Assembly: GCA_947179485.1 (NCBI GenBank)
Contig: OX359247.1
Location: 57,881,131 to 57,945,130 of the forward strand
Direction of reading: 5' to 3'
From: Allacma fusca
Lineage: Eukaryota; Arthropoda; Collembola; Symphypleona; Sminthuridae
DNA length: 64,000 nt
Positions within the stretch are counted from its first letter, which is position 1. Each line of letters opens with the position of its first letter. Below are positions 53,253 to 64,000 of this stretch, piece by piece. The translations under genes were made by a program, and so were the position numbers. A model generated the notes under the pieces. The model was not told where the DNA came from and searched no databases. It saw only the letters and a list, made by a program, of their open reading frames with translations.

Positions 53253-55658
53253 ATGGACATAGATGAGTTTTATGTCAAGACCAAGAATCAGTTCAATCGG
53301 CAACAGAAGTTTTGGTTCTTTGCATTGACGTGCTTCAACTTTTATGCCCCTTTCCACCTGATTCAAGTAGTATTCACAGGTGAGTCAGGAAGTTTTATAC
53401 TTGACAGTGTAATTTATTGTAGTTGAGAAATTATGTAATGCATGATATGGAATTTTCATAAATAATAATTGGTTATAATTGTTTATTCTGTGAACTCGAA
53501 GCGACCAGTGTTCAGTTATAATAATCTTTACTGTTCTGTATACCCAATTTATACTTTTCGTATGTGTACAGGTCCTCCTCCCAAATTCAACTGCACAATC
53601 GGAAATCAGACTTTCGTGGATTCTTGTGGAGGTCCTGGAGAGTCATGTGATTCGATAATGTTTGACCCGGATTATCCGGACTCCTTTGTTACGACGGTAA
53701 GGGAATCACTTTGAAAGGAAACATATGCATGAGAAAATGCAAATTTTTCATCTCGATTAAATCAGCCTGATTTGCAATTAGCATTTAACATTTAGGAATA
53801 GAACATTGATTGAAGCCCGAGTTTTTAATTTTTATCGGTTAAATATTAAATGGAACATGTGAATTAAATGTGTATAACTCTACTAGTGGTCCTCCTCGCC
53901 TTGTAATACCGAAGTTGCTCAAATAGTTCAAATGGCCTTCATGCTTGGGGTGATGTTCGGTGCTCTGACCCTTGGGCCTGTTTCGGATGCTGTGGGCAGA
54001 AAGCCAGTTATGATAGCAACTCTGATTGGGATGGTGGCCTTTGGATGTGCCTCTAGCTACGCCCCGGCCTTGATTCTCTACTCTATTCTTCGGTCCTTCG
54101 TCGGGATTTGTTCTGCAGGATGCATGATCTCTAGCTTTGTCCTGTCTTCGGAGCTTGTGGGCCCAAGTGTTCGGGGATTCTGTGGCAATGTGTTTCAGGT
54201 AGTAGCAAATAGAAATGATTAAATTAAGTTGTGCAGAACGAACACTTGTAACTTCTGCTTTCTATTTAACCATCACAGACCAGCTTTGCTGTGGGAATCG
54301 TCGGTTTTTCTGGGTTGGCATTTGTAATTCATAATAACTGGAGAATGCTCAGTTTGGCGTGTGCTCTGATCGGTGTTCCCCTTATCTTCATTGCAATGTG
54401 CGTGCCGGAATCTCCTCGCTGGTTGTACGCTAATGCCCAAGCTAGTAAGGGTCGAGCTACACTCAAAAGGCTAACTGGCGATGTGGCTAATGATGTTGAG
54501 ATCCAGGGACCCACAGCAACGCATCATGTAGAAAAACTGACGATGTTTAAGATGCTCAAGCTAAAATTTATGTTGGTCCTGACGCAGGTCATTTCCTGGT
54601 AATAACTTTTAAACTACTAACCATTGTTAAAATAAAGTAATTGTTTGTGCTCTTCTCACGCTTATGTATAATTTATTTCCAAGTACTTAATTAACACATT
54701 TCAGGTTTACAAACTCCGTTGTCTACTATGCACTGACTCTAAGTGCTCACCAGCTGGGTGGAAATATTTACGTGTCAACATGTCTGAGCGGTCTAGTGGA
54801 AGTACCAGCCTACATGATCACCACGATTGTTATTGAGAAGTAGGTATTTTGTAAATATTGCAGCCACTAATGCTATTATGAAATCGATTCAGATTCAAAC
54901 TCCGCCTGGGTTATAGGAATACACTTAGTTATAGGAAGTTAAAAGTCAAGTTCGGGAAATTGAAATGAGTTGGATATGGTCAAGTAATGCAACACTATGT
55001 GACCGTTTGTAACAGTTTGAGTGTTACCAATTCTATACTAATTCTTTGATTAATTAATTGTTTGTTATGTAGGATCGGTCGCCGCATTCCGTTGGTCGTG
55101 GCAATGGTTATTGCTGGAGTGAGTTGTATTGTGCTGGTGTTCACCAATGGAAATTTATACGTTGGTCTGTTAGGGAAAATGTGTATTGCAGCAGGGTTCA
55201 GTATTATTTATATTCACACCAGTGAGCTATTTCCTACCGTGGTACGCAACAGCGGGGTCGGTCTCTGTTCAAGCTTTGCTCGAATCGGAGGGGTGGTTGC
55301 TTCGGCTTTTGTGGGAGCCTCGGTAAGAAAAATAATTTAATAAATAAAAATTATACTGTAAGCATCGATTGCTTCAATATTGTACAATAGGAAGTGGTAA
55401 TGACGCAGAATTTTTTAATAGAATAACCAGTGGCAAGTTATCTCGTTGGGCATCCTGGCCATCTCTTCCGGCTTACTAAATCTTACATTACCTGAGACTT
55501 TGAACAAGAAGCTACCGGAAACGCTAGATGACCTCAGAAGTGAAAGTGGCAGTTATACTAGACTGTTAGGTGATGACGAACATGTGGAGGAATATGAGGA
55601 TGAGGATGACGATAGTAATGATGTGGAAGAATTTAATCGCAAAAAACATAATCCTTAA
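53253..55658 (+). CDS. SLC22-type organic cation/anion transporter-like (MFS)
   Basis: Seven exons (53253-53379, 53572-53696, 53887-54198, 54279-54598, 54705-54839, 55073-55322, 55422-55658) close in phase to 501 residues. After a first membrane helix there is an extracellular loop with several Cys ([26 protein letters not shown]). The major-facilitator signature [11 protein letters not shown] follows at about 114-124, then PESPRWLYA, a cytosolic loop with KMLKLKF, and IGRRIP beginning the second half. [15 protein letters not shown] is the SLC22 motif after helix 10. The C-terminal tail is unusually acidic ([15 protein letters not shown]). Members move organic cations, anions or carnitine across the plasma membrane; the substrate cannot be read from sequence. 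The length is slightly short for the family (~530-560) but no helix is clearly missing. Confidence 0.93.
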
Positions 55659-57849
55659 AAGTACCACTTAGAAAGTTAGTTGGTGTGATAAAACTTGCAC
55701 AACATTACATCTAATTGACAAATCTGGAAATATCTGCCTTAAAAGGGTCAGCTCTGTTTTTACGTTTTATTTTGAACGAAAATTTTTGCAAACTCACAGC
55801 AAATGAGCCCAAACAATTAATATTCTGTTAAACCGTACTCTGACCGTATCCTTTGCAAACTAGAACGTAATCTAGTTTGCCATTTTGCGTAATATTACAG
55901 GTCATCGATTACGAGGCTATGTTTTTTATCAAACTAGCTGTAAATCTAGACTTGTCTCTGTCACTATGTATCAATAATGTAGCAATCCATAGTTGAATGG
56001 AAGGAATTCCTATGAACGTCAAAGTCTGATAAAACGTAAAGTCATACATTACATTACAAGTTGATTAGCAAATACATAAATGCTATTTAAATACCAAAAT
56101 AGTGATGAGTTAAATAAGTGTACATTTACTATTTAATAAGATTTTAAAGTTAAATGGTATCATTGACCATTTAAAAGTGATAAGGTGGGTGCATATTTTG
56201 GAATTAAGCCAAGCTAACATTTATACCATTCTCGCAGGTCAATCAATTAATGGTTCAATAGTTCATAGCAATTACCACATGGTCGCAGCCTATAGTGTAC
56301 AAATCTGGCATTTTGTAAACGTTTTGTCTTATACAGTTAATGTATCATGTAATATTTGTGTGTATGCTAGTATCTACATGTTGCATTCATCTGCAACATT
56401 TATTTATGAAATGTGGTGCTGATGAAATGATATGCACTGCAGGTGTTATACAATTGTTATATGCCTTTTAAACGCACATATTAATTATGGGAAAATGTAA
56501 GTACCTTATAATGCGTTATACATTTAAACCTGCTTTTATGTATGTTCCAGTTTGTAAACTTTAGCAACGCCGCATTTATCTATTGTAGAAAATAGTTTTT
56601 TTGAGGTGGATATCTTATATATACATACCTATGTAAAAGAACTGTAGAATCTGCGGTGTAGATTCCTTCGTTTTCGTTTAGAATATTGTTTATATCTATG
56701 TAGCTATAATCAAAAATATAATAATATATAAAATACAATAATAATCTAATATTATAAATGGTAATTTATTTTGTATGAGTATCTCTTACATTCCCAGTAT
56801 CATTATCCTCCTCAACCTCCCACAGACTGTTAGCACAAGCAGTGAAAAATTCCACACATGTTCGTCAATGTATGCAGGGATAAATACTGGCTATAATACA
56901 TGATATAGCCTCTGGTTTATTATTTTTCTGCCGTTTTTCCGAATAGTCGTGTCCTTGTTGAAACTGGCTATGAAAAATATAATTCCGATGACATTGTAAT
57001 AACATGTACAGAGGTACTTAATTCTGACTGTACGATCGAAATATTATATTTGTACAGTCAGTTGAAATAATTTCTAAATAAATTAAAAGTGAAATTAATG
57101 CTGTGTTACTTCAAGGAAATTTAAGAAATTATCTTTTATTTTGTTAAGCCTATAATTTCGTCTTTTGGTGGTCTCGTTTGAGTGTGAAACATTTTGCCTT
57201 TCTTTATCATTTATTAAGCGATGCGATTTTTCAACTGTCAATGCTTCTTTTTTTTTGACGCAGTAACAGTAGATCTAGGGTCATTTTCTATTTCGTTTTC
57301 AAAGACTTATTCTCGATTTATTTTACACGTATTTTATGAATACTCCACCGGTATGTTACGAATTGGTTCTTCTCTATTATTCTGAAATAATACTGAAGAG
57401 ACCTTGACTATATTCCTCTACGGGTAGAAAAGAATTTCTTATGAACCAAACCCTTTTGTAACATATCTCGAACTTTAAGACACTTAAAAATTATTTCTCC
57501 GTCTCCTAAAAGTCACTGTCTCGGTCTCTTCTAAACCTCTCACCGTCTACACGGATTCCCACTCCGTCTCCGTTTACCCCCGTCTTCTGTTTCCAAACTC
57601 GCTCTCCACCGCCTCTAAATCTCTCTACCTTTTCCAAATTACTCCCTGTAGGACCGATCATATAAATACGTCTACATTTTAACGGCCGAGTTGATCAGCC
57701 TACCTACTTCCTTCCTATATTGAGAGCCAATCTTCTATTATCTAATACTATTACTCTATTACTAATTAATATAATAATTCAGTAAACTGTGCGTCCAGGC
57801 CAAAATACATGGGCTTAAATGGACAGCTTCTCTTTAAAATGATGTCACG

Positions 57850-57916
57850 GAATTCAAACCCGCACCAATCGGTGGGTCAGATGTCAGATCACAACTACTC
57901 TACATGCAAAAAACTA
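57850..57916 (-). ncRNA. tRNA-like sequence (possible SINE head)
   Basis: Read on the minus strand it has an A-box-like TAGAGTAGTTGTG and, with tRNA-like spacing, a B-box-like GGTTTGAATTCC. A clean seven-pair acceptor stem was not found, so a SINE or decayed tRNA is more likely than a working tRNA. Confidence 0.25.
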
Positions 57917-57965
57917 TTACCTGCCGTGGCGTGAAAAAATTAAAAACTTTGTAGGAAAATTCCTT

Positions 57966-58034
57966 CTGTAGCGCAATGCGTAAAGTGTTGAACATGCCAC
58001 CACGGGTTACGGGTTCAAATCTTATTGACGACAA
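57966..58034 (+). ncRNA. tRNA-like sequence (possible SINE head)
   Basis: Has an A-box-like TAGCGCAATGCG and a B-box-like GGTTCAAATC about 40 bases later. The acceptor stem is poor. It lies about 50 bp from a similar sequence in opposite orientation. Confidence 0.28.
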
Positions 58035-58793
58035 CCATTTTTTTAAAATGAAAACATGGATTTTGAAATGATTTACGAACGCTGTTAGGTACTATCACTG
58101 ACTAAGTAATTATATTTTTAAAAAAATAGTATAAACATAGTTTAGATTATGGTTTCAAAACGCAAGCATAAACACGACTAACGTTCTACAAAATCCCTAA
58201 ACGTTATATTAAATTCCTGAACGTTCTAGTAAATTCCTAACCGTTCTAAACAATTTCGGGAAAACTCAGGGACAGACACTGAATAACATGGGACTACTGT
58301 TAGACCCACCAGTGTTCGCACCTAACCAGTTTTATGTGGAATGGTCACGACTGAGGCATCGTTAAAGTTCTAACGACCAAAGCTCTATATAATCAAGCGA
58401 ACAACGTAGATGAGGTCCTTCAAAAGTAAATTGCGGTCGGTTTGTGTGGGAGGAGCGGAAGATTCTTTTCAGTGTAAAACAATTTCTGGCAGGGAAAATT
58501 GGCATGGGAAGGAATTTGTGAACAGTGATTTTTTGATTTCGTTGACCTTATTTTGGCAGAGATTTTCAAAATTATTGTGGTCTTTTAGGAAAAATTGTTT
58601 TGTTAACAAGGATCTCGAAAATAACTGACCTTTTTTTCATCAAGGATTTTCGAAATCGTTGACGACTTCCTTGCAGGAACGTAAGATTCAACGGGGAAAT
58701 TTAAAAACGATCTTGCAAGGAGATTTACGAAAAATCGACCATAGACGGATTTCAGGTATAGTTTTTATTGTAATATACGAAAGATTGTTTGCG

Positions 58794-59502
58794 GCCGGCC
58801 CGAGCCCTACCCGACCGGGTCTTTGGCCGGGTTCGGGTTGTAAAAACGAACTTAGGTCGGGCTACGACCGGGTTCCTGCTGCACTAAAACAATAAAGCCG
58901 GGTTATGGTCGGGGTTGAGCCTGCATTTAATTTTTAGTTCGGGTTTCGGGCGGGCCAGAAATTACAAATGACCGGTCAATCCTACTAGAATAGAATTTGA
59001 AACAGTTAGGTCGTATGTTATTCATATGCATGCTAAAGAGTCATTCATTATGTTTAATACGTATGCATGCTTAAACATTTTAAACTCATCCATTCCGCTG
59101 GATAGTTTATGACTGAAAATTTTCGGAGCCAATAATAAATATTGCTCCGTGAGTGCACGTTTATTGAATGTGGTGAGTTGGGATGGATATTATATGTAAA
59201 GAGAATAGAATATGTAAACAAAGGTTTCACAGCGGATTCAATTGTTACTAAAAAGCCGGGTTTTCATTGGGTTTTAAAACCATTTAATGATCAGAGTTTT
59301 AGCGGGTTCGGGTCGTAAAGAATTTTGTAGACCGGGTTTTTAACGGGTTTGGCCTTCATAAAATTTAAGGTGCATAAACAATAAAACGGGCCGGGTTGAA
59401 TATTAAATATTTAGCCCGTTGGCGGGCCGGGTCGAGCTAATAGTCTTTTTCGGGTTTCTTCCGGGTTCAGGCCTAAAGTCAAGCCCGAATCCCACCTCTA
59501 TT
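58794..59502. mobile_element. hAT-like remnant rich in GGGTTCGGG
   Basis: Both flanks of this ~700-bp block contain many CGGGTTCGGG, CCGGGTTT and GGCCGGGT words in AT-rich surroundings. The right side ends CCCGAATCCCACCTCTA, which in reverse (TAGAGGTGGGATTCGGG) is a hAT-like end. No matching left end or 8-bp duplication was found, so the copy seems truncated. Not coding. Confidence 0.55.
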
Positions 59503-59513
59503 TCATATGGATG

Positions 59514-59537
59514 GCGTTGGCCGCAGGCCACGCTAGT
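59514..59537 (+). mobile_element. second Helitron-like 3' terminus
   Basis: A stem (GCGTTGGCC / GGCCACGC with one bulged base, loop GCA) runs directly into CTAG and a T. The hairpin abuts CTAG more closely than usual, so the assignment is tentative. Confidence 0.35.
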
Positions 59538-59769
59538 TTTTAATTAATAAGCATGTACATTTTTTGGCAAAGTATGTAACTCAATTTATTCTACACCCCT
59601 TCTACATTCCTGATACTTTTCACTACCCACAGACGTGTATTGTCTAGCTGACAATATATGTATCTCATAGTGAATCCTGTTTTAAATTTGAATTGTTTCA
59701 AATTCGAATTTGCACTCATATGGCTGAGTTTAGTGAATATTTAGAAGTCTATATGTGAATATCTAATAA

Positions 59770-60832
59770 GTATCCAATTTTTAATGGTACCCCACAAGGG
59801 ACCAAATTAGAGCCGTTACTATTTGTAATTTTGATAAATTCAATCCTCCAAAAACTTAATTCGAAATTCAATGAAAGCACATCGAACTTGACTACAATAT
59901 TCGTTGATGATGTGGCACTTGCTGAAGTTGTTAAATATGGCAGCGTTCCCAAAATGCAAAGCTTGCTTGATGAGGTAAATAAATGGTTTAATGAATCCAA
60001 AATGGTACTGAATCCCAAAAAGTGTGTACAGTTAACTATAGACTTAAGTAGAAACAAGAAATTCTCCAATCAAGACTTTACTATTAATGATGAAATTATA
60101 CCGAAATGTGACGATAGTAAACTACTTGGTGTACATATATCCAAAAATGTCAAATGGAATACCCATATTAATCTATCCCTTCAAAAAGCAAGTAAACGGT
60201 TGTTCATGTTAAGGAAATTAAAGTACTTTAATTTCAACCAAAGAGAATTAATAATTGTGTATAAGGCCTATATAAGAGTCATTGTAGAATATGGTTCTCC
60301 GGTATGGTACTCTGGTCTCAAAAATAAGGAAAAAACTAGAATAACTCGTTTCGAAAAGAGATGCTTAAGCATAATCACTGGCAAAATTGTAAATAGGCAC
60401 AACTACAGCCATACCATTCATACATTAAAACTAGAACCTATTTTAACCCGTATGAAAAATCAATGTTTAAAGTTTGGGAAATCATTGTTCAAATCCCCTA
60501 GATTTAGGTATATCCTTAGGCCACATGTGATTGAAATTAAAAAACTAGGAAAAATTGTCTGTTAGTTGAAAAAAGTTGCAAAAATGTAAGATATTTTGAC
60601 TCAACTGTTCCTTATCTGACTAGGGAACTAAACAAACTAGATCTGATTGAAAAAGATTTTCTGAATATGAGGTATGAATTAAGTTCTTTTTGTCGTAGGT
60701 TAATTTAATATTCAAGATTTTAATAGTACGTCATTGCTATCTTCATGCTAGCTACCTTATGACCATATCATTTGTAAAGGTGCTAGTTGTGTGTATGCTT
60801 TTAATGGCTAATAAACATTATTATTATTATAA
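59770..60832 (+). pseudogene. 5'-truncated LINE reverse transcriptase fragment
   Basis: The fragment starts inside the reverse transcriptase at NGTPQGTKLEPLLFVILIN, passes the catalytic box in the form FVDD, and continues with the thumb (KKCVQLTIDLS, LLGVHISKNVKWN, VEYGSPVWYSG) to a stop at 60563. After a frame change the tail region RYFDSTVPYLTRELNKLD follows, and the copy ends in TAATAAACATTATTATTATT. Endonuclease and N-terminus are absent, so it cannot move on its own. The polymerase motifs differ clearly from the intact element at 12057 (YADD, GVPQGS), so it is another LINE clade, shared with the fragment in the ERMP1 intron. Confidence 0.88.
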
Positions 60833-60840
60833 ATGGTGAG

Positions 60841-61011
60841 GTTTCCTGCGCAAATCAATGTGAACCCGCACAAACTTGTCGCGCCTGATTTGCGCCTTAA
60901 CTCATACCAGGAGGTACCACGTGACGATTGTTCTGTCATTCTAATTTTATCCGTTATAAATGCCATTAAATGATTGTGTCATGTATCATGACTTGATTCA
61001 GCAGCCTTTAT
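60841..61011. other. short spacer with inverted GCGCAAATCA words
   Basis: GCGCAAATCA (about 60850) is repeated in reverse complement, TGATTTGCGC (about 60888). Nothing else was seen. Confidence 0.4.
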
Positions 61012-61084
61012 GTATCGTCGCTGAAGAGGCCAAATGTACAAAACCATGCGCACACATTCCATTTTGCCTCTTCAGCGACGATAT
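61012..61084. mobile_element. small palindromic MITE, family 1, copy 2
   Basis: Left arm TATCGTCGCTGAAGAGGC and right arm GCCTCTTCAGCGACGATA form a perfect inverted terminus around a ~35-bp centre. It shares these ends with the copy at 3041-3129, which is inside a gene's intron. Confidence 0.78.
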
Positions 61085-61262
61085 GCCTATAATTCTACGA
61101 CGGCCGCGCTTACCTATTTTGTAGGCTAGGTTTTAGCATATATCCATACTCCCTATTTTGCCAACTAATTGTTTTTTAAATTCCTTGCACCCTACAAATA
61201 TAATACACTTAGGATAGTCGGACACCTTTGGTCCCGACTATAATACTATGCGTGCATGTACA

Positions 61263-61405
61263 TATCGTCGGCTAAATTTTAAAACGTACCATTTCAATTT
61301 CGTAACACATGCTTCTTAAATGGAATCTCCATTGAACATGGCTATTAGTAGAATTTAGTACGTAGCCATAAAAACGAAGCCATTAATAGAATTTAGCCAA
61401 CTATA
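61263..61405. mobile_element. small palindromic MITE, family 2, copy 2
   Basis: Matches the copy at 46580 from TATCGTCGGCTAAATTTTAA through ATGGAATCTCCATTGAA. The right end is rearranged, with the terminal word AGAATTTAG(CC/TA) present twice. Confidence 0.6.
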
Positions 61406-61484
61406 TGTTTCCCACTCCTGTGTTCCGTCTCAATTGAAACTTCATGTGTTAGGTATAATTGAGACAGGCAGAAGTCATTGTCGG

Positions 61485-62653
61485 CAGGGTTCTACAGTCT
61501 TTGGTTTGATCAGTCCGAGTCCTCCATCAGTCCCACGTCTCATACTGTCAATCAGTCCCAGTCAGTTTTGTATCCCAGATCTATCAGTCCCTATCGGTCT
61601 CAGTCCTGCTAAAAGTCCTTGCCAAAAGTCTCAGTCAGTCCACAACTGTATATTAGTGTATTTAAGACACCCAAAGCTCCATAACGTTGAGAACACATTG
61701 AAAACGCTGATTTTCGATAACTATAAAATTATTTCCTCAGTAAGTAAATCCCCACTAATTAAAATTATTTTATTTCGTAATTTTCCAACCTATCCATTAC
61801 AGTTAAACAGGTTTGGGTTCATTAATTTGGAAAAATAATGAACCCAAATATTAATAGCCATCAAATTCTCCAGATTTTTTAAATTTTGTTCGGTACAAAA
61901 ATTAAATATAGAGGCCATGAAAGGGGCAAATGGTGATGGTTATTTGGAAAAATGAAATTATAAAATTAATTACAATATAATAAACTTTTAAAACAATAAT
62001 TTGGCTCTCTTTGTAGCAAATTCAAACAGATTTCCAGTGAGTATTTACAACATACGACAAATAATTGTAAATTGATACTTCAGGAACAGAATGGTCTGTG
62101 AAGCACGATTACATCAGATGGATAAAAAACAGTTTATTAGAAGCTTATTTTATTTTTGAATATGTGTCCAACCTTTAGCTCTATTAAAAGTCACATCAGC
62201 GCATCACACACGTACACTGATACACTCACACTGCACTCATAGAGTTATAATTGTAACGTGGCCCAACTAATTGTAATTGATCATTATTCATTATGAATAA
62301 TGCACCAGAACGTGGAAACTCAACTGATTCGTACAATGTGGTACAGGCCAACTGACACAATATCTTTAGAAAACAATAACGACAGATTGAAGCCATAGTA
62401 TATAGCTGGAAGGAACGTATCGGAAATACTGCCACTTTGCTTTGTCCATGTGATTTTGAAAGCTCAGTTCAATACTTGCACTCAATATCAGTGATCATAA
62501 CAGTCCCAGTCAGTTTTGGCTATGAAATCCATCAGTCTCAGTCAGTCTCAGTCTTAAAAATAAGACTCTGTATCAGTCCCAGTCAGTCGCAGTCTTCAGT
62601 CAGTAGTATGATCTACCCAGTCTTTCCCGTGAGTCCAAGACTGTAGAACCCTG
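61485..62653. mobile_element. hAT-type element with CAGTC subterminal arrays
   Basis: The left end CAGGGTTCTACAGTCTTTGG pairs with the right end CCAAGACTGTAGAACCCTG. The flanks carry a perfect 8-bp duplication, ATTGTCGG (61477-61484 and 62654-62661). Both subterminal regions are filled with TCAGTCCCAGTCAGT-like words. At 1169 bp with only a chance 134-codon frame it is non-autonomous. The perfect duplication suggests a fairly recent insertion. Confidence 0.92.
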
Positions 62654-64000
62654 ATTGTCGGTCCGTTGTTATGGCTATGGGTAGGGGAACTTTTTCATGA
62701 TTTTTTCGAAAAAATTTCATCACAATTCGGGAAGGTATTCTCCACGATTATAGTGATCAAGGAATTCGTTTGTGCGGTTAAATCAGATTTTTACGTAAAT
62801 TCTGATTATTTTCGAAATTTCATGAAATTTGGGGTGGGAAAGGTATTTTCCACGACTTTAGTGATCAACGAATTCGTTTGTGCGGTTAAAACAGATTTTT
62901 ACGTAACTTCGGGGAATTTTCAAATTTCATGAAATTTCATGAAATTTCGAAAATTGAAAAAGTAAAGGCGTTATGCCCAAGTCCAGGACCCAACAGGTCG
63001 TTTGCCGCTGGTCCGATCGTTGTATCTCGTCCCGTGCGGGAGCCTTTAGAAGGACAAAATCAAAAATGAGCAATTTTACAAAAGCGCTTCGCTTTAAAAA
63101 TGAGAAAGGCGTTTAGCGCTTATGCTTAAATTATATGTAAATGTACAAAAACGTAGCAAAACTTGAATCTGAGAATGGCACTTAAATATTTTTGGTGAGA
63201 GTATCTGTATACTCAATAAGTTTGAGGATTTACATTAGATCGGATATGGAGGCAGGTATATCCTATTAGCTTCAAATGCTTAGGTGAGACGGTTGTATTA
63301 CAATTAATATATTACACATATTAAATGTGCCTTTGACTTTCATTACAATACTACTACAGTATTTTCTCTTCTATTTGATGCGATACTTTTCTTTCATTAT
63401 TTTTGAACTGAATTTCTTTCTTCATCGGAACGAGATCGTTTAATTCGTCACAAATAAGTGAAAATGAATGACGATATTCTGAATGCCGTTTTGTTGCCTG
63501 AAACCTAATGGGTTTCGAATGAGACATCTTATGAAATACTTACTGAATAAATAATACGAAACTTACTGCGGATCAATATCTAAACCCTCAGGTTGCGTAT
63601 AAACCGAGCGATTAGCTTGGAACAAGGCACATATTTACTTACTTAGTTAAATTAAATTAATTGCTATTGAATTCTGAATTACGAAACAGTAATGCCAATA
63701 TAAGGTTTGTAATGTACAGGGGTACCAATGTACTCGTCTGATTCAGACTTTTAAACCGTTCTGGTCAACTTTGGCATGCCATCAAAAATGATTTTTTCAG
63801 ATTTTCCATTTTTCCTGAATATTTCCTAAAATTATTATCACATTTTCCGGTGAAGATCTACATATGTATGTTTGAGATCGAAAGATTGAAAAATAAATTT
63901 ATTCTAAACATTATCCACGTATGCATCTCAATTATTTAACCCTGGTTGATACATTTTTTTTAAATTATAAAAATCGTTTGCTTTGCAAACATATGTACAT
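62654..64000. other. terminal stretch with a two-copy 108-bp tandem repeat
   Basis: The block beginning AAGGTATTCTCCACGA (62732) recurs 108 bp later at 62840 with few changes, followed by short TTTCATGAAA palindromes to about 62945. The frame over it (62666-62932) simply reads the repeat. The remainder to the window end holds no supported feature. Confidence 0.55.

Larger units (their letters stand above)
55659..58793. other. repeat-poor to repeat-rich intergenic region
   Basis: No gene is supported. The first 2 kb is plain AT-rich DNA. At about 58180-58260 there is a short tandem array of ~25-bp units containing CTAAACGTTCTA and AAATTCCT. Two tRNA-like sequences are listed separately. Confidence 0.45.

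Noticed and set aside
62666..62932. 88-codon frame
   Set aside because: It spans the 108-bp tandem repeat, and its internal duplication is only DNA repetition.

Overview
This window is eukaryotic nuclear DNA. It is AT-rich, its genes are split by GT-AG introns, and much of it is transposon debris. The gene set (an ER M28 metallopeptidase, a receptor tyrosine kinase, a SmydA-like SET/MYND protein, an SLC22-type transporter, two MGMT copies) fits an arthropod. A hexapod such as a springtail is plausible, but that is inference and no species-specific marker was seen. All gene models were built by hand from reading frame, splice motifs and phase. Five annotated models (both MGMT copies, ERMP1, the kinase and the SMYD gene) and the SLC22 transporter close without a phase conflict.

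Layout. About 1640-2340 is a 12-bp minisatellite. 2623-4807 (+) is a seven-exon gene of unrecognised family. 7785-8660 (+) and 10778-15504 (+) are two tandem paralogues of the DNA-repair protein O6-alkylguanine-DNA alkyltransferase (MGMT). The second has an intact PHD-endonuclease-reverse transcriptase LINE in its last intron. 16909-22717 (-) is a complete seven-exon ERMP1-like gene. 22718-36599 has no confident gene but holds hAT-type elements with target duplications, two copies of an ~870-900 bp foldback repeat, and a three-level nest of elements. 36600-43258 (+) is an eleven-exon receptor tyrosine kinase with one Ig domain and an altered HRD motif (HAD). 44553-45434 (+) is part of an unknown gene with an RG-rich tail. 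48664-50797 (+) is a SET/MYND gene. 53253-55658 (+) is an SLC22-like carrier. From 55659 to the end there is repeat-rich DNA: tRNA-like sequences, a GGGTTCGGG-rich hAT-like remnant, a truncated LINE, small palindromic MITEs and a 1.17-kb hAT-type element with a perfect 8-bp duplication.

The genes form no operon and share no obvious pathway. The MGMT pair is a local duplication. The rest look like independent housekeeping, signalling and transport genes separated by transposon-rich spacers. The least ordinary features are the foldback repeats whose two arms have changed together within each copy, the non-RD single-Ig kinase, and the GC-AG intron in only one MGMT paralogue.
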